A DNA stretch of 64,000 bases from Sciscionella marina DSM 45152 (GCF_000379465.1 NZ_KB905381.1:558001-622000), one strand, 5' to 3'. Shown: positions 16,348 through 25,527, counted from the stretch's first letter. Notes: a model not told the origin generated them from the sequence alone. Program-made: numbers and translations.

Positions 16348-17256
16348 TTGGAGCTACGGTCTCTGCGGTATTTTCTTGCCGTCTGTGAATCGAGCTCGAT
16401 CAATGGCGCCGCGCGTCGGCTGCACATGACCCAGCCCGCACTGTCCAGGGCGATCGCCTCGCTCGAACGTGAATTCGGTACACGTTTGTTCGAGCGGAGC
16501 AGTGAGGGCCTGCGGATCAGTGCGGCCGGAAAACTCATTCAGCCCATCGCCCGGGATCTCGTGGAGCGCGCGCAACTCGGGCAGCGATTGATTCATTCCT
16601 ATACAACGGGAACGGAAATGGAATTCCGGGTCATCTGCCCGGAATCCACGGTGCGGCTCATCGTGGCCCCGTTTCTCGCCGAGACCTCCGGGCCGATCAA
16701 GGATGCGTTCACGTGTGCGGACGACGAGGTCTACGACCGGATCCGGCGACAGGACGCGGATTTCGGCATCTGCGCGCTCGCCCCACCGGTGGATCTGGTC
16801 GCCGCGCCGATCGGGCGGATCGGGGTGACCGCCTATCTGCGCCCCGATCACCCGCTCGCCGGTTCGGAGACGATCGACATCACCGATCTCGCCGGGTGCG
16901 AGGTGATCATGCGGGAGCCGGGAAACGCGATCCGCGTGGCCTGCGACCGGGCGCTCGCCAAACTGGGGCACGCCCCGCGGGTGGTCGCCGAGACCAGTTC
17001 GGTCTCGATGTCCCATGCCCTCGCCTGGTCGGGGCACGGTGTCGGACTCACCCTCGGCACCCCGCAGTACGGGGTGACCATGCGCCGCCTGGTGGACGCC
17101 GGTGAGCCGATTTTCGTGACCTACTACGCGATCTGGCAGGGTACCCACTACGCAGCGGATCGCCTCGCCGAGCTCGGTACGCAGCTGACCGACTGGTTCC
17201 TGCACGGCGAACACGGGGACGCCGCGATCACCCCGAGGGTGCGCGCCGACTGCTGA
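16348..17256 (+). CDS. LysR-family regulator
   Basis: The 302-residue product has the LysR winged-helix head ([20 protein letters not shown], then [24 protein letters not shown]) and a substrate-binding-like effector domain (residues 92-290). The start is a TTG at 16348, chosen because GGAGG lies seven bases upstream and the protein then begins MELRSLRYF, normal for the family. It converges on, and overlaps by 29 bases, the NUDIX gene that ends the minus-strand catabolic operon. It has no divergent partner, so its target is unclear. Confidence 0.92.
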   Translation: MELRSLRYFLAVCESSSINGAARRLHMTQPALSRAIASLEREFGTRLFERSSEGLRISAAGKLIQPIARDLVERAQLGQRLIHSYTTGTEMEFRVICPESTVRLIVAPFLAETSGPIKDAFTCADDEVYDRIRRQDADFGICALAPPVDLVAAPIGRIGVTAYLRPDHPLAGSETIDITDLAGCEVIMREPGNAIRVACDRALAKLGHAPRVVAETSSVSMSHALAWSGHGVGLTLGTPQYGVTMRRLVDAGEPIFVTYYAIWQGTHYAADRLAELGTQLTDWFLHGEHGDAAITPRVRADC

Positions 17257-17683
17257 GTTCGTCGAGGATCGCGGCCAGGTTCTCCGGTTCCACCCGCTCG
17301 GGAAGGCGCGCGCACTCCTGCGCGGTGAACCAGCCGTGCCCGCGCAGCGCGGCGGTCTCGGCCTCGGTCAGCGCGGCCGGTCGCAGCACGGGCGCGTGCG
17401 GTACCTCGGCGAGGAAGAACCGCTCGACCCGTCGCTTCGGGGCGCCGAACCACCGGAAATCCCGCTCTACGTCGACAAAGCGCCCCGTGAGATGGTCCCC
17501 GGGGATCCCGGTCTCCTCGCGCAGTTCCCGCCGCGCGGCCGCGATCGGGGTCTCGCCGTCCTCGATGCCGCCGCCGGGTGGTTCCCAGTAATGGCCCCGA
17601 TCCGGGCGGTCCCAGCACAACAACAACACCCGCTCCGTGCGGTCCAGGCAGACGATGCGGACCGCACGCCGTCGACCGTTCAT
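17228..17683 (-). CDS. NUDIX hydrolase
   Basis: The 151-residue product holds a full NUDIX box ([10 protein letters not shown]...[11 protein letters not shown], about residues 37-59) after [18 protein letters not shown]. It should cleave a nucleoside diphosphate linked to another group; the PGGG and YWEPP context suits nucleotide-sugar or oxidised-nucleotide substrates, but specificity cannot be read. Its ATG overlaps the stop of the LysR gene (ATGA), making it the last coupled gene of the operon. Confidence 0.92.
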   Translation of the reverse strand: MNGRRRAVRIVCLDRTERVLLLCWDRPDRGHYWEPPGGGIEDGETPIAAARRELREETGIPGDHLTGRFVDVERDFRWFGAPKRRVERFFLAEVPHAPVLRPAALTEAETAALRGHGWFTAQECARLPERVEPENLAAILDELSSRRAPSG

Positions 17684-18561
17684 TCGTGTCCTCCCGATTC
17701 AGTTCCGATGTCACCGAGCAGTTCGGTGAAGGCGCGTTCGGCGGGGGAGAGCAGCCGGTCGGTGCGGCGGGCCATGGTCACCGGGCGCGCGGGAAGCGGC
17801 GGGTCGGCCGGGATCGTGCACAGGGTCCCCTCGCGCAGTTCGTCCGCCACCGTGTGCGCGGAGACGACGGCGATCCCGAGCCCGGCGCGCACCCCGCGTT
17901 TCAGTGTTTCCGAACCCCACAGCTCGGAGGCCGAACCCGGATCGATGCCCAGCGCGCGCATCGCGGCCTCCTGCCGCTCCCGCGTGGAGGATCCGCGCTC
18001 GCGCAACAGGAAGCGTTGCTCGGCAAGCGATTGGGTGTCTCCAGGCGCGCCGATGAGCACCATCTCGTCGGTCCCGATGCGCCGGGTGCTCAGCTGCTCG
18101 GCCGCGGGCTCACCGGCGAACACCCCGAGCCCGATCTCCCCGTCCAGCAACCATTTCACGACCTGGTGTTCGTTCCCGACCCGGATATCGCAGGCGATGT
18201 CCGGGGCCACGGCGTGGAACCGCGCGACGAGACCGGGCAGCAGATAGGTGCCGATGGTGGTGGTGCCACCGATGGCAAGGCTGCCCTGGTGCAGTCCGCG
18301 CACCCGCTCCACCGCGGTGACCGCCTCGTCCATCAGCAGCAGGATGCGGCGCGCGTAGTCGGCGAGCACCCTGCCCTCCTCGGTCGGGCGGATCCGTGCC
18401 CCGGAACGGTCGACCAGCTGAGTACGCAGCGTCGTCTCCAGCGCACGCACCTGGTTGGACACCGAGGGCTGGCTCATGTACAGCTTCTCGGCGGCCGCGG
18501 AGAATCCGCCGTGTTCGAGAACCCGGAGGAAGATGGACAACCGGTGGGTGTTCAGCTCCAT
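17680..18561 (-). CDS. LysR-family regulator of the CoA-transferase/lyase operon
   Basis: The 293-residue product has the LysR head ([21 protein letters not shown], then [24 protein letters not shown]) and an effector domain of the CysB/CbbR type ([23 protein letters not shown], residues 92-114). The ATG at 18561 lies 20 bases after the citrate-synthase-like gene, so it is encoded within the operon it probably regulates. This in-operon position is less common than the divergent one and would give positive or negative feedback. Confidence 0.92.
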   Translation of the reverse strand: MELNTHRLSIFLRVLEHGGFSAAAEKLYMSQPSVSNQVRALETTLRTQLVDRSGARIRPTEEGRVLADYARRILLLMDEAVTAVERVRGLHQGSLAIGGTTTIGTYLLPGLVARFHAVAPDIACDIRVGNEHQVVKWLLDGEIGLGVFAGEPAAEQLSTRRIGTDEMVLIGAPGDTQSLAEQRFLLRERGSSTRERQEAAMRALGIDPGSASELWGSETLKRGVRAGLGIAVVSAHTVADELREGTLCTIPADPPLPARPVTMARRTDRLLSPAERAFTELLGDIGTESGGHE

Positions 18562-18581
18562 GAGCCCATCCTGGCAGAGCG

Positions 18582-19406
18582 CTACCGTGGATCCGGCAGA
18601 ACGCGATCGGCCGGTCCGTCGTAATTGTGCGGGCCCTGCATCTCCAGGGAGAGCGGCTGCACCATGTCCGCGTTCGAGGAGGCCCGCCAGCCCTTCTCCC
18701 TGCTGGATTCCTCGATCGCGTGCGCGGAAAGGGAAAGCGAACGGCACACGATGAACATCGCCTTCAGCTCGGGCGGTTCGTAGCCCGCGTCCAGGCCGAT
18801 GCAGCCCATCGCGCCGGGCCCGTTGAGGAACACGGTGCGCCCGAAGACCGCCTCGGTCGCGTCCTGCATGGCGCGCGCGATCCGGACGTACCGGCCGGAG
18901 ATTCCGAGTTTGTCGGAGAGTTCGAGCAGCCGGACGGTGCGCGGATCCTGGATGTGCTGCGGGTGGTGGAATCCCGCCATGCGCTCCCCGGCCGAACGCA
19001 TCTCGGCCACGGTCGCGCGTGCGGCCTCGTCCTCGGCGATCGACTCACGTTCGGCGCGCGCGGCCACCTCCCGGAACAACTGCGCGGGGCGATCGGATGT
19101 GCCGTGCAGCCGCCCGATCGCGGAGACACCGGCGGCGACGGCGCTGTTGAGTTCGGCGCCCCCGGATGTGGCGAACCGGACCGTCGCCGAGGACGGTGAC
19201 ATGGCGTGCTCGGCGAGGTTCACCATGAGCGCATTGGTGATCTCGCCCTGCGCCTTGTTCGGCAGTTCCCCGCGCAGCACCAGGAACAGCATCTGGCCGA
19301 AGTCCAGGTTCCCGGTCAGCTCGTTCACGTCATAACCGCGGATGACGATGCGATCCTTGTTCTTCCACGCGATCCCGGTTCGCCAGGCGAAGGGGTTCTC
19401 AGACAT
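18582..19406 (-). CDS. Short citrate synthase-like protein (citryl-CoA lyase type)
   Basis: The 274-residue product is a compact member of the citrate synthase fold. It retains SAIGRLHGTSDRPAQLF (first active-site His), MAGFHHPQHIQDPRTVRLLEL (second His and CoA-site DPR) and FLNGPGAMGCIGLDAGY, but lacks about 150 residues present in citrate synthases. Proteins of this size are annotated as citryl-CoA lyases: they should cleave a 3-hydroxy-acyl-CoA to acetyl-CoA plus a 2-oxoacid, or run the reverse. Placed after CoA-transferase subunits, cleavage of the CoA-activated acid is the natural role. The acid itself is unknown. Confidence 0.85.
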   Translation of the reverse strand: MSENPFAWRTGIAWKNKDRIVIRGYDVNELTGNLDFGQMLFLVLRGELPNKAQGEITNALMVNLAEHAMSPSSATVRFATSGGAELNSAVAAGVSAIGRLHGTSDRPAQLFREVAARAERESIAEDEAARATVAEMRSAGERMAGFHHPQHIQDPRTVRLLELSDKLGISGRYVRIARAMQDATEAVFGRTVFLNGPGAMGCIGLDAGYEPPELKAMFIVCRSLSLSAHAIEESSREKGWRASSNADMVQPLSLEMQGPHNYDGPADRVLPDPR

Positions 19407-19445
19407 GCCGTGCTCCTTTTCTCGGTGCCGTTCAGGAAGGGCCGT

Positions 19446-20231
19446 TCAGGGGGTCCTGCGTTCGGGGAAGTATTTGGCCCGTGGGTCGAGTTCCTCGCGC
19501 AGCAGGCGGAGTTCGGGTTCCTCCGGTTCGGTCACCGCACGCGGATGCGCGGCGATCCTCGGACGGAATCCGGTATTCTCCAGTACATCCTCGACTTCTA
19601 CGCCGGGCATGAGCGCGGTGAGCTCGAGTTCCCCGGTCGTCTCGTCGCCGGAGAACACGCACAGATCGGTGATCACCCGGACCGAGAGCGGACCGAGCCC
19701 GGCGCGTTCGCGTCCTCCCGGACCATCGAGGAATCCCGGTGTGGTCACGTAATCGCAGTGCTGGGGGAATCGGCGTTTCTCGTGCGTGGTGAGCACGACG
19801 ACCTTCGCGCAGTGCGAGCCGATGTCGTTGGCCCCACCGCTGCCCGGCAACCGCACCCACTCCGCGCCCCGGCGTATCCAGCTCGAGTTCAGGTTCGCCC
19901 GCGCGTCGATCTGGGCGCCACCGAGGAATCCGGTGGTGACCAGCCCGCGCTGGACGAATCCGCCGAGCACTTCGAGCAGTGAGCCCAGCCTGCTCGGCGA
20001 GTGCATGATCCGCGGATCCACCACCGAAATCGGGGTGGGCACCACCTCAGGGAAGACCACTCCACTCTCGATGATCAGCTTCAGCCCCGGTGCGGTGGTG
20101 CGCTGGGCCAGCAGCGCGGCGAGCAGCGGGAGCCCGGTTCCGGCGATGATCCGCTCGTCCGCGCCGATCTGCCTGGCTCCCTCGAACACGAGCAGCTCGC
20201 GCGGGGTGACCGGGGCCTGGATCGTCGTCAT
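19446..20231 (-). CDS. CoA-transferase, beta subunit (family I)
   Basis: The 261-residue product is a family I CoA-transferase beta subunit. LKLIIESGVVFPE contains the E-S-G motif whose Glu carries the acyl/CoA intermediate; VTTGFLGGAQID and LPGSGGANDIGSHC follow, as in glutaconate and 3-oxoacid CoA-transferases. It moves CoA from a donor such as acetyl- or succinyl-CoA to the pathway acid. Its ATG overlaps the stop of the alpha subunit (ATGA), as expected for subunits made in equal amounts. Confidence 0.9.
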   Translation of the reverse strand: MTTIQAPVTPRELLVFEGARQIGADERIIAGTGLPLLAALLAQRTTAPGLKLIIESGVVFPEVVPTPISVVDPRIMHSPSRLGSLLEVLGGFVQRGLVTTGFLGGAQIDARANLNSSWIRRGAEWVRLPGSGGANDIGSHCAKVVVLTTHEKRRFPQHCDYVTTPGFLDGPGGRERAGLGPLSVRVITDLCVFSGDETTGELELTALMPGVEVEDVLENTGFRPRIAAHPRAVTEPEEPELRLLREELDPRAKYFPERRTP

Positions 20232-21133
20232 GTCAGCTCCAGCATCGAGGCCTCGAGTTCGGCGCACCGTGTTCGCAGACCGGCCAGCTCGGCGGTGAAA
20301 TCCGGGTGCGTGGTCACCGAATCACGCAGATACGCGGCGAGCCCGATCCCGGAGCGGGCCAGCGACTGGTACCGCTCGATGGCCGGTTCGTCGAAGTCGT
20401 AGTGCCGGTACACCGAGGTCGGGTACGCACCGAAGGGCTGCTCGACGACCGCGTCCACATGGGCCCCGGAGATGGTCACCTGCTCCGGATGTTCGGCGAA
20501 GGCCCCGGAGGGCAGAACCTTCTCCGCGGACACGATCGCGGCTTTCGACGCCGTCACCATGTCGACCTCGTGACTGGAAACCCCCTCGATGATCACGTTC
20601 CCGTCCGCGTCCGCGAGGCTGGCGTGCACCAGGGCGAGATCGGGGGCGCAGGCGCGCACCAGCAGCACCGGTTGCCCGGTCCACGGATCCGTGGTCGCCG
20701 AGACGTCCCCGCTGCGCTGCAGATCGCGGCCGAGATCCGTGCCGAGCAGGCTGCGTACCGGAAGGAAGGGCAGGCCGAGCGTGGCGGCGAGGAACCGGCT
20801 GGCCATCGCGAGATGGCTGTAGTCGCGCACCGTGATCTCGCCGCGCTCCACCGCCCTGCGCCAGGTGAACAACACCCCGTAGCGCTCCAGGTTTCCGCTG
20901 CCCTGCTCGGTGCGCGTGACCAGGCCCGCCGCGGCGAGCTGGTCGAGTGGAAGGGAGAGATTGCAGCCGAGCACGGTCAGCCCGCCGATTCCCTGCCGGA
21001 TCAGCTCGTGGGTCAGGGCCATCGGGCAGCGGTTGATGTTCTGCCCGCCCATCCCGATCGTCGCGCCGTGCCAGGCGAATTCGGCGATCGCCGCGGCGGC
21101 GGTACGGACCTTGCCGCCTAGAAGCTGACGCAC
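20228..21133 (-). CDS. CoA-transferase, alpha subunit (family I)
   Basis: The 301-residue product is the partner alpha subunit: HGATIGMGGQNINRCPMALTHELIRQ near the N-terminus, then GLTVLGCNL, and PDLALVHASLADADGNVIIEG, typical of glutaconate CoA-transferase alpha chains. I start at the GTG at 21133, five bases after GGAGG, which overlaps the end of the aldehyde dehydrogenase gene by 16 bases. The tight overlaps on both sides tie CoA activation directly to aldehyde oxidation. The acid acceptor is not known. Confidence 0.9.
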   Translation of the reverse strand: MRQLLGGKVRTAAAAIAEFAWHGATIGMGGQNINRCPMALTHELIRQGIGGLTVLGCNLSLPLDQLAAAGLVTRTEQGSGNLERYGVLFTWRRAVERGEITVRDYSHLAMASRFLAATLGLPFLPVRSLLGTDLGRDLQRSGDVSATTDPWTGQPVLLVRACAPDLALVHASLADADGNVIIEGVSSHEVDMVTASKAAIVSAEKVLPSGAFAEHPEQVTISGAHVDAVVEQPFGAYPTSVYRHYDFDEPAIERYQSLARSGIGLAAYLRDSVTTHPDFTAELAGLRTRCAELEASMLELT

Positions 21134-22569
21134 GCCGACCTCCACTCGGTGTAGAAGTCCCAGACCTGTTGCGCGCATTCCGGTGCCCCGTACTGGGAGA
21201 GTTTCGCGCCCATGTGCGGGTGGTGCGCCTGCGCGCCGACGCCGGGGCGGTTCACGTGCAGCATGCCGGCCTCGAACTCGTCGAGCGCGCGCATGGCGAG
21301 GCCGTAGTCCCGGGTGAACACGGTGCCGGACATGCCGTAGCGCACCGAGTTCGAGATACGCATGGCCTCCTCGTAACCCGAACAGTCCACAACGGACAGT
21401 ACTGGTCCGAAGATCTCCTCGGTGGCGATCTCGGCGTCCGGGGCGAGGTCGGTGAGTACGGTCGGTGTGACGTAATAACCGGGCAGTTCCACCGGTTTCC
21501 CACCGGCCGCGACCGTGGCGCCTTCGTTCCTGGCCCGTTCGACCGCGGCGAGCAGGCGCCGCTGTGCGGATTCGTCGATCACCGGACCGATATCGCTTTC
21601 CGGGTCGGTTCCCGGCCCGATCCGCATCCCCGCGACCGCGGGCAGCAGGCGCTCGAGTAGTTCCTCGCGTACCGCGCGGTCCACGATCACCCGGCTCGTC
21701 GCGCTGCACCGTTGACCGGACTGGCCGAACGCGCCGTGCACGATCGCCTTGGTCGCCGCGTCCAGATCGGCATCGGCGAGCACCAGCACGGCGTTCTTCC
21801 CGCCGAGCTCGAGCTGGGTACGCACCAGCCGGGAGGCGCAGGCCTGCTGGATGGCCACGCCGACCGGAAGCGAACCGGTGAACGAGATCCCGGCGATGCG
21901 CGGATCGGCGACCAGTGCCTCGCCGACCGGCCGGTCGCCCTGCACCAGGTTCACCGCGCCCTCGGGGACCCCGGCCTCGGCGAACACTTCCACCAGCAGC
22001 GCCGCGGTCAGCGGGGTCAGCGGGGAGGGCTTGAGCACCGCCGTACAACCGGCGAGCAGCGCGGGGGCCAGCTTCCACAATGGAATCGCGAGCGGGAAAT
22101 TCCACGGCGTGATCAGCCCGACGACCCCGAGCGGGCGCCGCCAGGTGAACGCCATGGTGTTCGGCTCCTCGCTCGGCAGGGTCTGGCCGCCGAGCCTGCG
22201 CCCCTCCCCTGCGGTGAACTCGAGGATGGCCGCGGCCCTGCGCACCTCGCCGCGCGCCTCGTCCAGCCGCTTGCCGTTCTCCGCGGTGATCGCGGCGCTG
22301 ATCGTCTCGGCCCGCTCGGTCAGCAGCCGGGCCGCCGTGGACAGGATCTCGCCACGGCGCACCGAACCCACCGCCCGCCAGGCGGGGAACGCCCGGCGCG
22401 CGGCGTCCACGGCGAGTTCCGCGTCCGCCGCCCCGGACTCGGCGAACTCACCGATGACCCGGGCGGGATCGGCGGGATCGAGATTCGGGCGCAGCCGTCC
22501 GCTTTCCGGCTCGCGCCACCGGCCTTCGATGAAATTCCCGGTGTGTTCCGGGCTTTGCGTGTTGCTCAC
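21118..22569 (-). CDS. NAD(P)+-dependent aldehyde dehydrogenase
   Basis: The 483-residue product is a full ALDH-superfamily enzyme: ITPWNFPLAIPLWKLAPAL, KPSPLTPLTA, FTGSLPVG (cofactor binding), the general-base Glu in LELGGKNAVLVLADADLD, and the catalytic Cys in GQSGQRCSATSRVIV. The GQRCxATSR context is also seen in 2-oxoglutarate semialdehyde dehydrogenases, so a small carboxylated aldehyde is a reasonable substrate. The GTG start follows GGAG. In the operon it would oxidise the aldehyde made by the FAD enzyme upstream and pass the acid to the CoA-transferase. Confidence 0.93.
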   Translation of the reverse strand: MSNTQSPEHTGNFIEGRWREPESGRLRPNLDPADPARVIGEFAESGAADAELAVDAARRAFPAWRAVGSVRRGEILSTAARLLTERAETISAAITAENGKRLDEARGEVRRAAAILEFTAGEGRRLGGQTLPSEEPNTMAFTWRRPLGVVGLITPWNFPLAIPLWKLAPALLAGCTAVLKPSPLTPLTAALLVEVFAEAGVPEGAVNLVQGDRPVGEALVADPRIAGISFTGSLPVGVAIQQACASRLVRTQLELGGKNAVLVLADADLDAATKAIVHGAFGQSGQRCSATSRVIVDRAVREELLERLLPAVAGMRIGPGTDPESDIGPVIDESAQRRLLAAVERARNEGATVAAGGKPVELPGYYVTPTVLTDLAPDAEIATEEIFGPVLSVVDCSGYEEAMRISNSVRYGMSGTVFTRDYGLAMRALDEFEAGMLHVNRPGVGAQAHHPHMGAKLSQYGAPECAQQVWDFYTEWRSACVSF

Positions 22570-22646
22570 CTGTGACTCCGATCGACTCGGTTACCAGCCT
22601 TGTCCGGATGGCGCGGGAGGGTCAACATCCGCGATCCCAATAGCGG

Positions 22647-23822
22647 CTATAACCTGGCGAACCCTTGATCGCGCAACGTGCCGTGCTCCAGGATGTGCTC
22701 CGCGACGCCGAGCGAGAGCGTCATGCCCGCACCGCCGAACCCGTTCACCACGGTCACCCCGGGTTCCGGCTGCGCGAGCAGCACCTTCGAGCCGTCGCTG
22801 GGTGAGGGGTAGATCCCGTGCCAGTGCTCGGCGATCCGCCTGCGCGGGAGGCGGGCGAATCCGTCGAAATACTCCAGAATGGCCTCATCGATCTCGGCGT
22901 ACTGGAACGGATCCTGGGTCAGCTCGTAGTGATGACTGTCCCCGATGGCGATCTGCCCGGTGCTCGCCTGGGAGACGAGCACGTGGATCCCGCCGGCCAG
23001 GCAGAACGGATGCCGCTCGGTGAGCAGGGTACGCAGCGCGGGCAGGCTCGGGCACTCGGCGAAACACGGATAGTGCAACAGGGTCAGCCCGGCACACAGC
23101 GCGGGACCGAGCTCGAAACCGTCCGGCTGGGGGAGGGTGCGCATCATCTGCAGCTTGCAGTGCCGCAGCCCGGACTCGGCGAAGACCTCCGGATAGAGCG
23201 CCTGGAATTCGTTGCCACTGCACACGAAGATTCGTTCGGCATGCCAGTCTCCCGCACTGGTGTGCACGACCGGATGGTCGATCCCGGTCACCAGTGCGCC
23301 GAATTCGATCCGCACGGCGTAGCGTTCGCGCAGCAGCTCGGTGAGCGCGGGGATCGCCACCCGTGGATCGATGTTCAGCTCGGCCGGGCTCTCCAGGGCA
23401 CCGAGCAAACCGTCCCCGCGCACCCAATCGCTTCGCCGCAACGTCTCCTGTGCGCCGATCAGCCGGACCCCGTTCGCGACCGCGGCCGGGGTCCGGTCGA
23501 GGAATTCCTCCAGCACGGCGAGCTCCTCGGACCGGTGGGCCAGGTGCAGGCTGCCCCGGTCCGAGTGCCACATCCCGGTGTCCCGCACGACTTCCCGCCA
23601 CAGTTCGGTGCTGCGCAGTGCCCGCTCGTAGAAGAAGGTCTCGGTGCCCGTGGCCAAACCGATCGGCCAGATCAGGCCGAAATTGCGCACCGAGGCGCCG
23701 ACCGCGCGCTGATCGCGTTCGAGCACGGCGACCCGATCGCCCGCCTTGGCCGCGGCGAGTGCGTGGGCCAGCCCGGCGACCCCGCCGCCGACGATGAGCA
23801 CATCGACATCGTTGCTGTGCAT
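22647..23822 (-). CDS. FAD-dependent amine oxidase-like protein (TIGR03364-like)
   Basis: The 391-residue product is a DAO-fold flavoenzyme with the FAD dinucleotide motif VDVLIVGGGVAGLAHALAAA (residues 6-25), VLERD, and the signature ASVRNFGLIWPIG (41-53). That last motif marks the TIGR03364 group, which in other bacteria neighbours phosphonate genes and is thought to oxidise amino compounds related to 2-aminoethylphosphonate. The C-terminus has VVNGFGGAGMTLSLG for flavin contact. AAAGGTGG precedes the ATG. It would deaminate or demethylate an imported amine and give the aldehyde used by the neighbouring dehydrogenase; the substrate is inferred, not shown. Confidence 0.85.
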   Translation of the reverse strand: MHSNDVDVLIVGGGVAGLAHALAAAKAGDRVAVLERDQRAVGASVRNFGLIWPIGLATGTETFFYERALRSTELWREVVRDTGMWHSDRGSLHLAHRSEELAVLEEFLDRTPAAVANGVRLIGAQETLRRSDWVRGDGLLGALESPAELNIDPRVAIPALTELLRERYAVRIEFGALVTGIDHPVVHTSAGDWHAERIFVCSGNEFQALYPEVFAESGLRHCKLQMMRTLPQPDGFELGPALCAGLTLLHYPCFAECPSLPALRTLLTERHPFCLAGGIHVLVSQASTGQIAIGDSHHYELTQDPFQYAEIDEAILEYFDGFARLPRRRIAEHWHGIYPSPSDGSKVLLAQPEPGVTVVNGFGGAGMTLSLGVAEHILEHGTLRDQGFARL

Positions 23823-23840
23823 GGGTTTTCCACCTTTCGA

Positions 23841-25127
23841 TCACGCGGCCGCCGGCCGGCGGTTCCACTGGGGACAGAGCAGCAGCGCGGCGAGCAGCGC
23901 CGCTGCGGCGAAGACGTAGAAGAGTCCGTTCGTGGACAGGTAGCCGGGAAGCAGGCCACCGAGGATCGCGCCGACCGAACCGCAGCCGTTGACGAAACCG
24001 GTGGCGCCCGCGGCGTGCTCGCTGGTGCCGAAGTCCACGGCCGCCACCGAGGAGAGCATCGCGTCCGCTCCGTAGGCGGTGAGCCCGATGAGTGCCAGTG
24101 CCCCGGTGATGAGCGGGATCGAGCCGGTGGCGGTGATTCCGCTGGTGAGTGTGAGGATCACGACGAGGCCGCCGAGCGCGAGCACACACGGCGGAACCCG
24201 GCGCGCGCCGAACAGTTTGTCCGAGGCATAGCCGATCAGGATGGGCGCGAGCACCCCGGCGATCCCGAACGCGACCGGCACGAAGACCGCGGTGACCGCG
24301 CTGACCCCGGGCACGCTCTCGGCGACGAGAACCGGCCCCCACAACAGGATCGCGTACCGCGCCGGTTTGACGAAGAAGTAGCAGAAACCGATGGTGAGCA
24401 CCATCCGGTCGGCGAACGCGGCCCGGAACATCGCGGCGATCCCGGCCCGTTCCGGTCTCGGTGCGCGCTCCCGTTCGGCATCGGCGGGGGAATCGCGCTG
24501 GAACAGGAAAACCAGCACCGTGGCGAGCACGAGCACCGCGGCACCGGCGAAGAACGCGGCCCGCCAGCTGTGCGCGATGCTGTAGGCGATCCACCCGGCG
24601 AACGGTGCCGCGGCGAGCCCGCCGAAGGCGTAGTTGGTGCTCCACACGCCGAGCAACCGGCCACGCACCCGCGCGGGGAAGAAGGCACTCACGTTCTTGC
24701 ACAGCGGTGCCCAGCCGGTCGCCTGGGCGAGGCCCTGCACCAGCATGAGCGGGATGAAGAAGAACACCGCCGTGGTCAGGCCGAGGAACGCCGTGGCCAC
24801 CACGGAGAGTGTCATCCCGCCGAGTACGACGACCCGTGGCCCGTAACGGTCGGCGAAATGCCCCCAGGTGAACTGCCCCGCCGCGTAACCGAACAGATAG
24901 AGCGCGTCCAGATTTCCGAGCATGTGCTGGTCGAGGGTTTTGTTGACCGAAGGGTCGGCGAGAATTCCGACTTTAGCCGCCGAGAATGCCTGGCGGGTGA
25001 AGTAATAGGCGGCGTACGCGATCCAGGTGATGAGGAATATTCGAACCTGAGTACCCTTGTTGTCCTTGCTGAACAAGGATTCTTTGCTGGTGTCCGCTGT
25101 CCTGCCTGGCCCCGTTGACCGAGTCAT
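23841..25127 (-). CDS. MFS transporter of the organophosphate:phosphate antiporter type
   Basis: The 428-residue product has twelve predicted helices and the OPA hallmarks: WIAYAAYYFTRQAFSAAKVGI at the start of the first helix, LDALYLFGYAAGQFTWGHFADRYGPR, and WAPLCKNVSAFFPARVRGRLLGVWST. GlpT, UhpT and PgtP, which share these motifs, exchange a phosphorylated organic anion for phosphate. The ATG at 25127 follows AGAGGCAACC. As first gene of the operon it probably imports the pathway substrate; a phosphate- or phosphonate-bearing amine would fit both this family and the FAD enzyme next to it. Confidence 0.88.
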   Translation of the reverse strand: MTRSTGPGRTADTSKESLFSKDNKGTQVRIFLITWIAYAAYYFTRQAFSAAKVGILADPSVNKTLDQHMLGNLDALYLFGYAAGQFTWGHFADRYGPRVVVLGGMTLSVVATAFLGLTTAVFFFIPLMLVQGLAQATGWAPLCKNVSAFFPARVRGRLLGVWSTNYAFGGLAAAPFAGWIAYSIAHSWRAAFFAGAAVLVLATVLVFLFQRDSPADAERERAPRPERAGIAAMFRAAFADRMVLTIGFCYFFVKPARYAILLWGPVLVAESVPGVSAVTAVFVPVAFGIAGVLAPILIGYASDKLFGARRVPPCVLALGGLVVILTLTSGITATGSIPLITGALALIGLTAYGADAMLSSVAAVDFGTSEHAAGATGFVNGCGSVGAILGGLLPGYLSTNGLFYVFAAAALLAALLLCPQWNRRPAAA

Positions 25128-25325
25128 GGTTGCCTCTCGTGCTGCTCGCCGGCCGCGCATTTGGTAGGTTGTTCACCGGAATGTAAGGGACGGTTTCCGT
25201 TGTGTTCCCGTTCACATTTCGGTGTTTTCTGTCTACCAACTCGCGCGTTGCCGCGGAACCGTGACGGTTGCTATTCCCGGTATGCACGAACGGTTCTGGT
25301 CACGCTCGGAATTCGGGTGCTCGGT

Positions 25326-25421
25326 TCAGGAAGCCATTGTCACGAGCAGGCTTCCCGCCGCGAGCAGCAGGATGACCAGCAGTGCCCCCGCCGCGAAGCG
25401 CAGCGGCGAACCGGAACTCAT
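25326..25421 (-). CDS. 31-residue single-helix membrane peptide
   Basis: This small ORF has a textbook ribosome-binding site (CAGGAGG, six bases before the ATG) and a strong minus-strand promoter (TTGACA at 25478-25483, 16-base spacer, TACGGT at 25456-25461). The product has a short polar N-terminus with one Arg, then one continuous hydrophobic segment, AAGALLVILLLAAGSLLVTM, ending MAS. It is one transmembrane helix with nothing else. It is divergent from the XRE/DUF5753 regulator and its promoter lies inside that pair's palindromic operator. I do not recognise it. A membrane-acting toxin or a regulator of a membrane complex are possible roles. Confidence 0.75.
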   Translation of the reverse strand: MSSGSPLRFAAGALLVILLLAAGSLLVTMAS

Positions 25422-25450
25422 CGGAACCTCCTGAGGGGCCTGCATGCTGT

Positions 25451-25478
25451 AAGTTACCGTAACCGATGGAGGTAACTT
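25451..25478. promoter_or_regulatory. Palindromic operator between the XRE regulator and the 31-residue peptide
   Basis: AAGTTACC (25451-25458) and GGTAACTT (25471-25478) form perfect eight-base arms 12 bases apart, and GTTAC-C-GTAAC (25453-25463) is a second palindrome nested in the left half. The repeat covers the -10 and spacer of the micropeptide promoter and touches its -35. Binding by the XRE protein next door is inferred from position and the repeated GTTAC half-site. Confidence 0.8.
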
Positions 25479-25527
25479 GTCAAGATTCGGGTAGGCTTTC
25501 CGCCGGAAACGAGCGGAGGGGGCTGTC

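Noticed and set aside
18582-25127. Itaconate (Rip-type) or plain citrate-fermentation cluster
   Set aside because: There is no MaoC-type hydratase and no CitE-type lyase or acyl-carrier subunit. An FAD amine oxidase and aldehyde dehydrogenase are also not part of those pathways.
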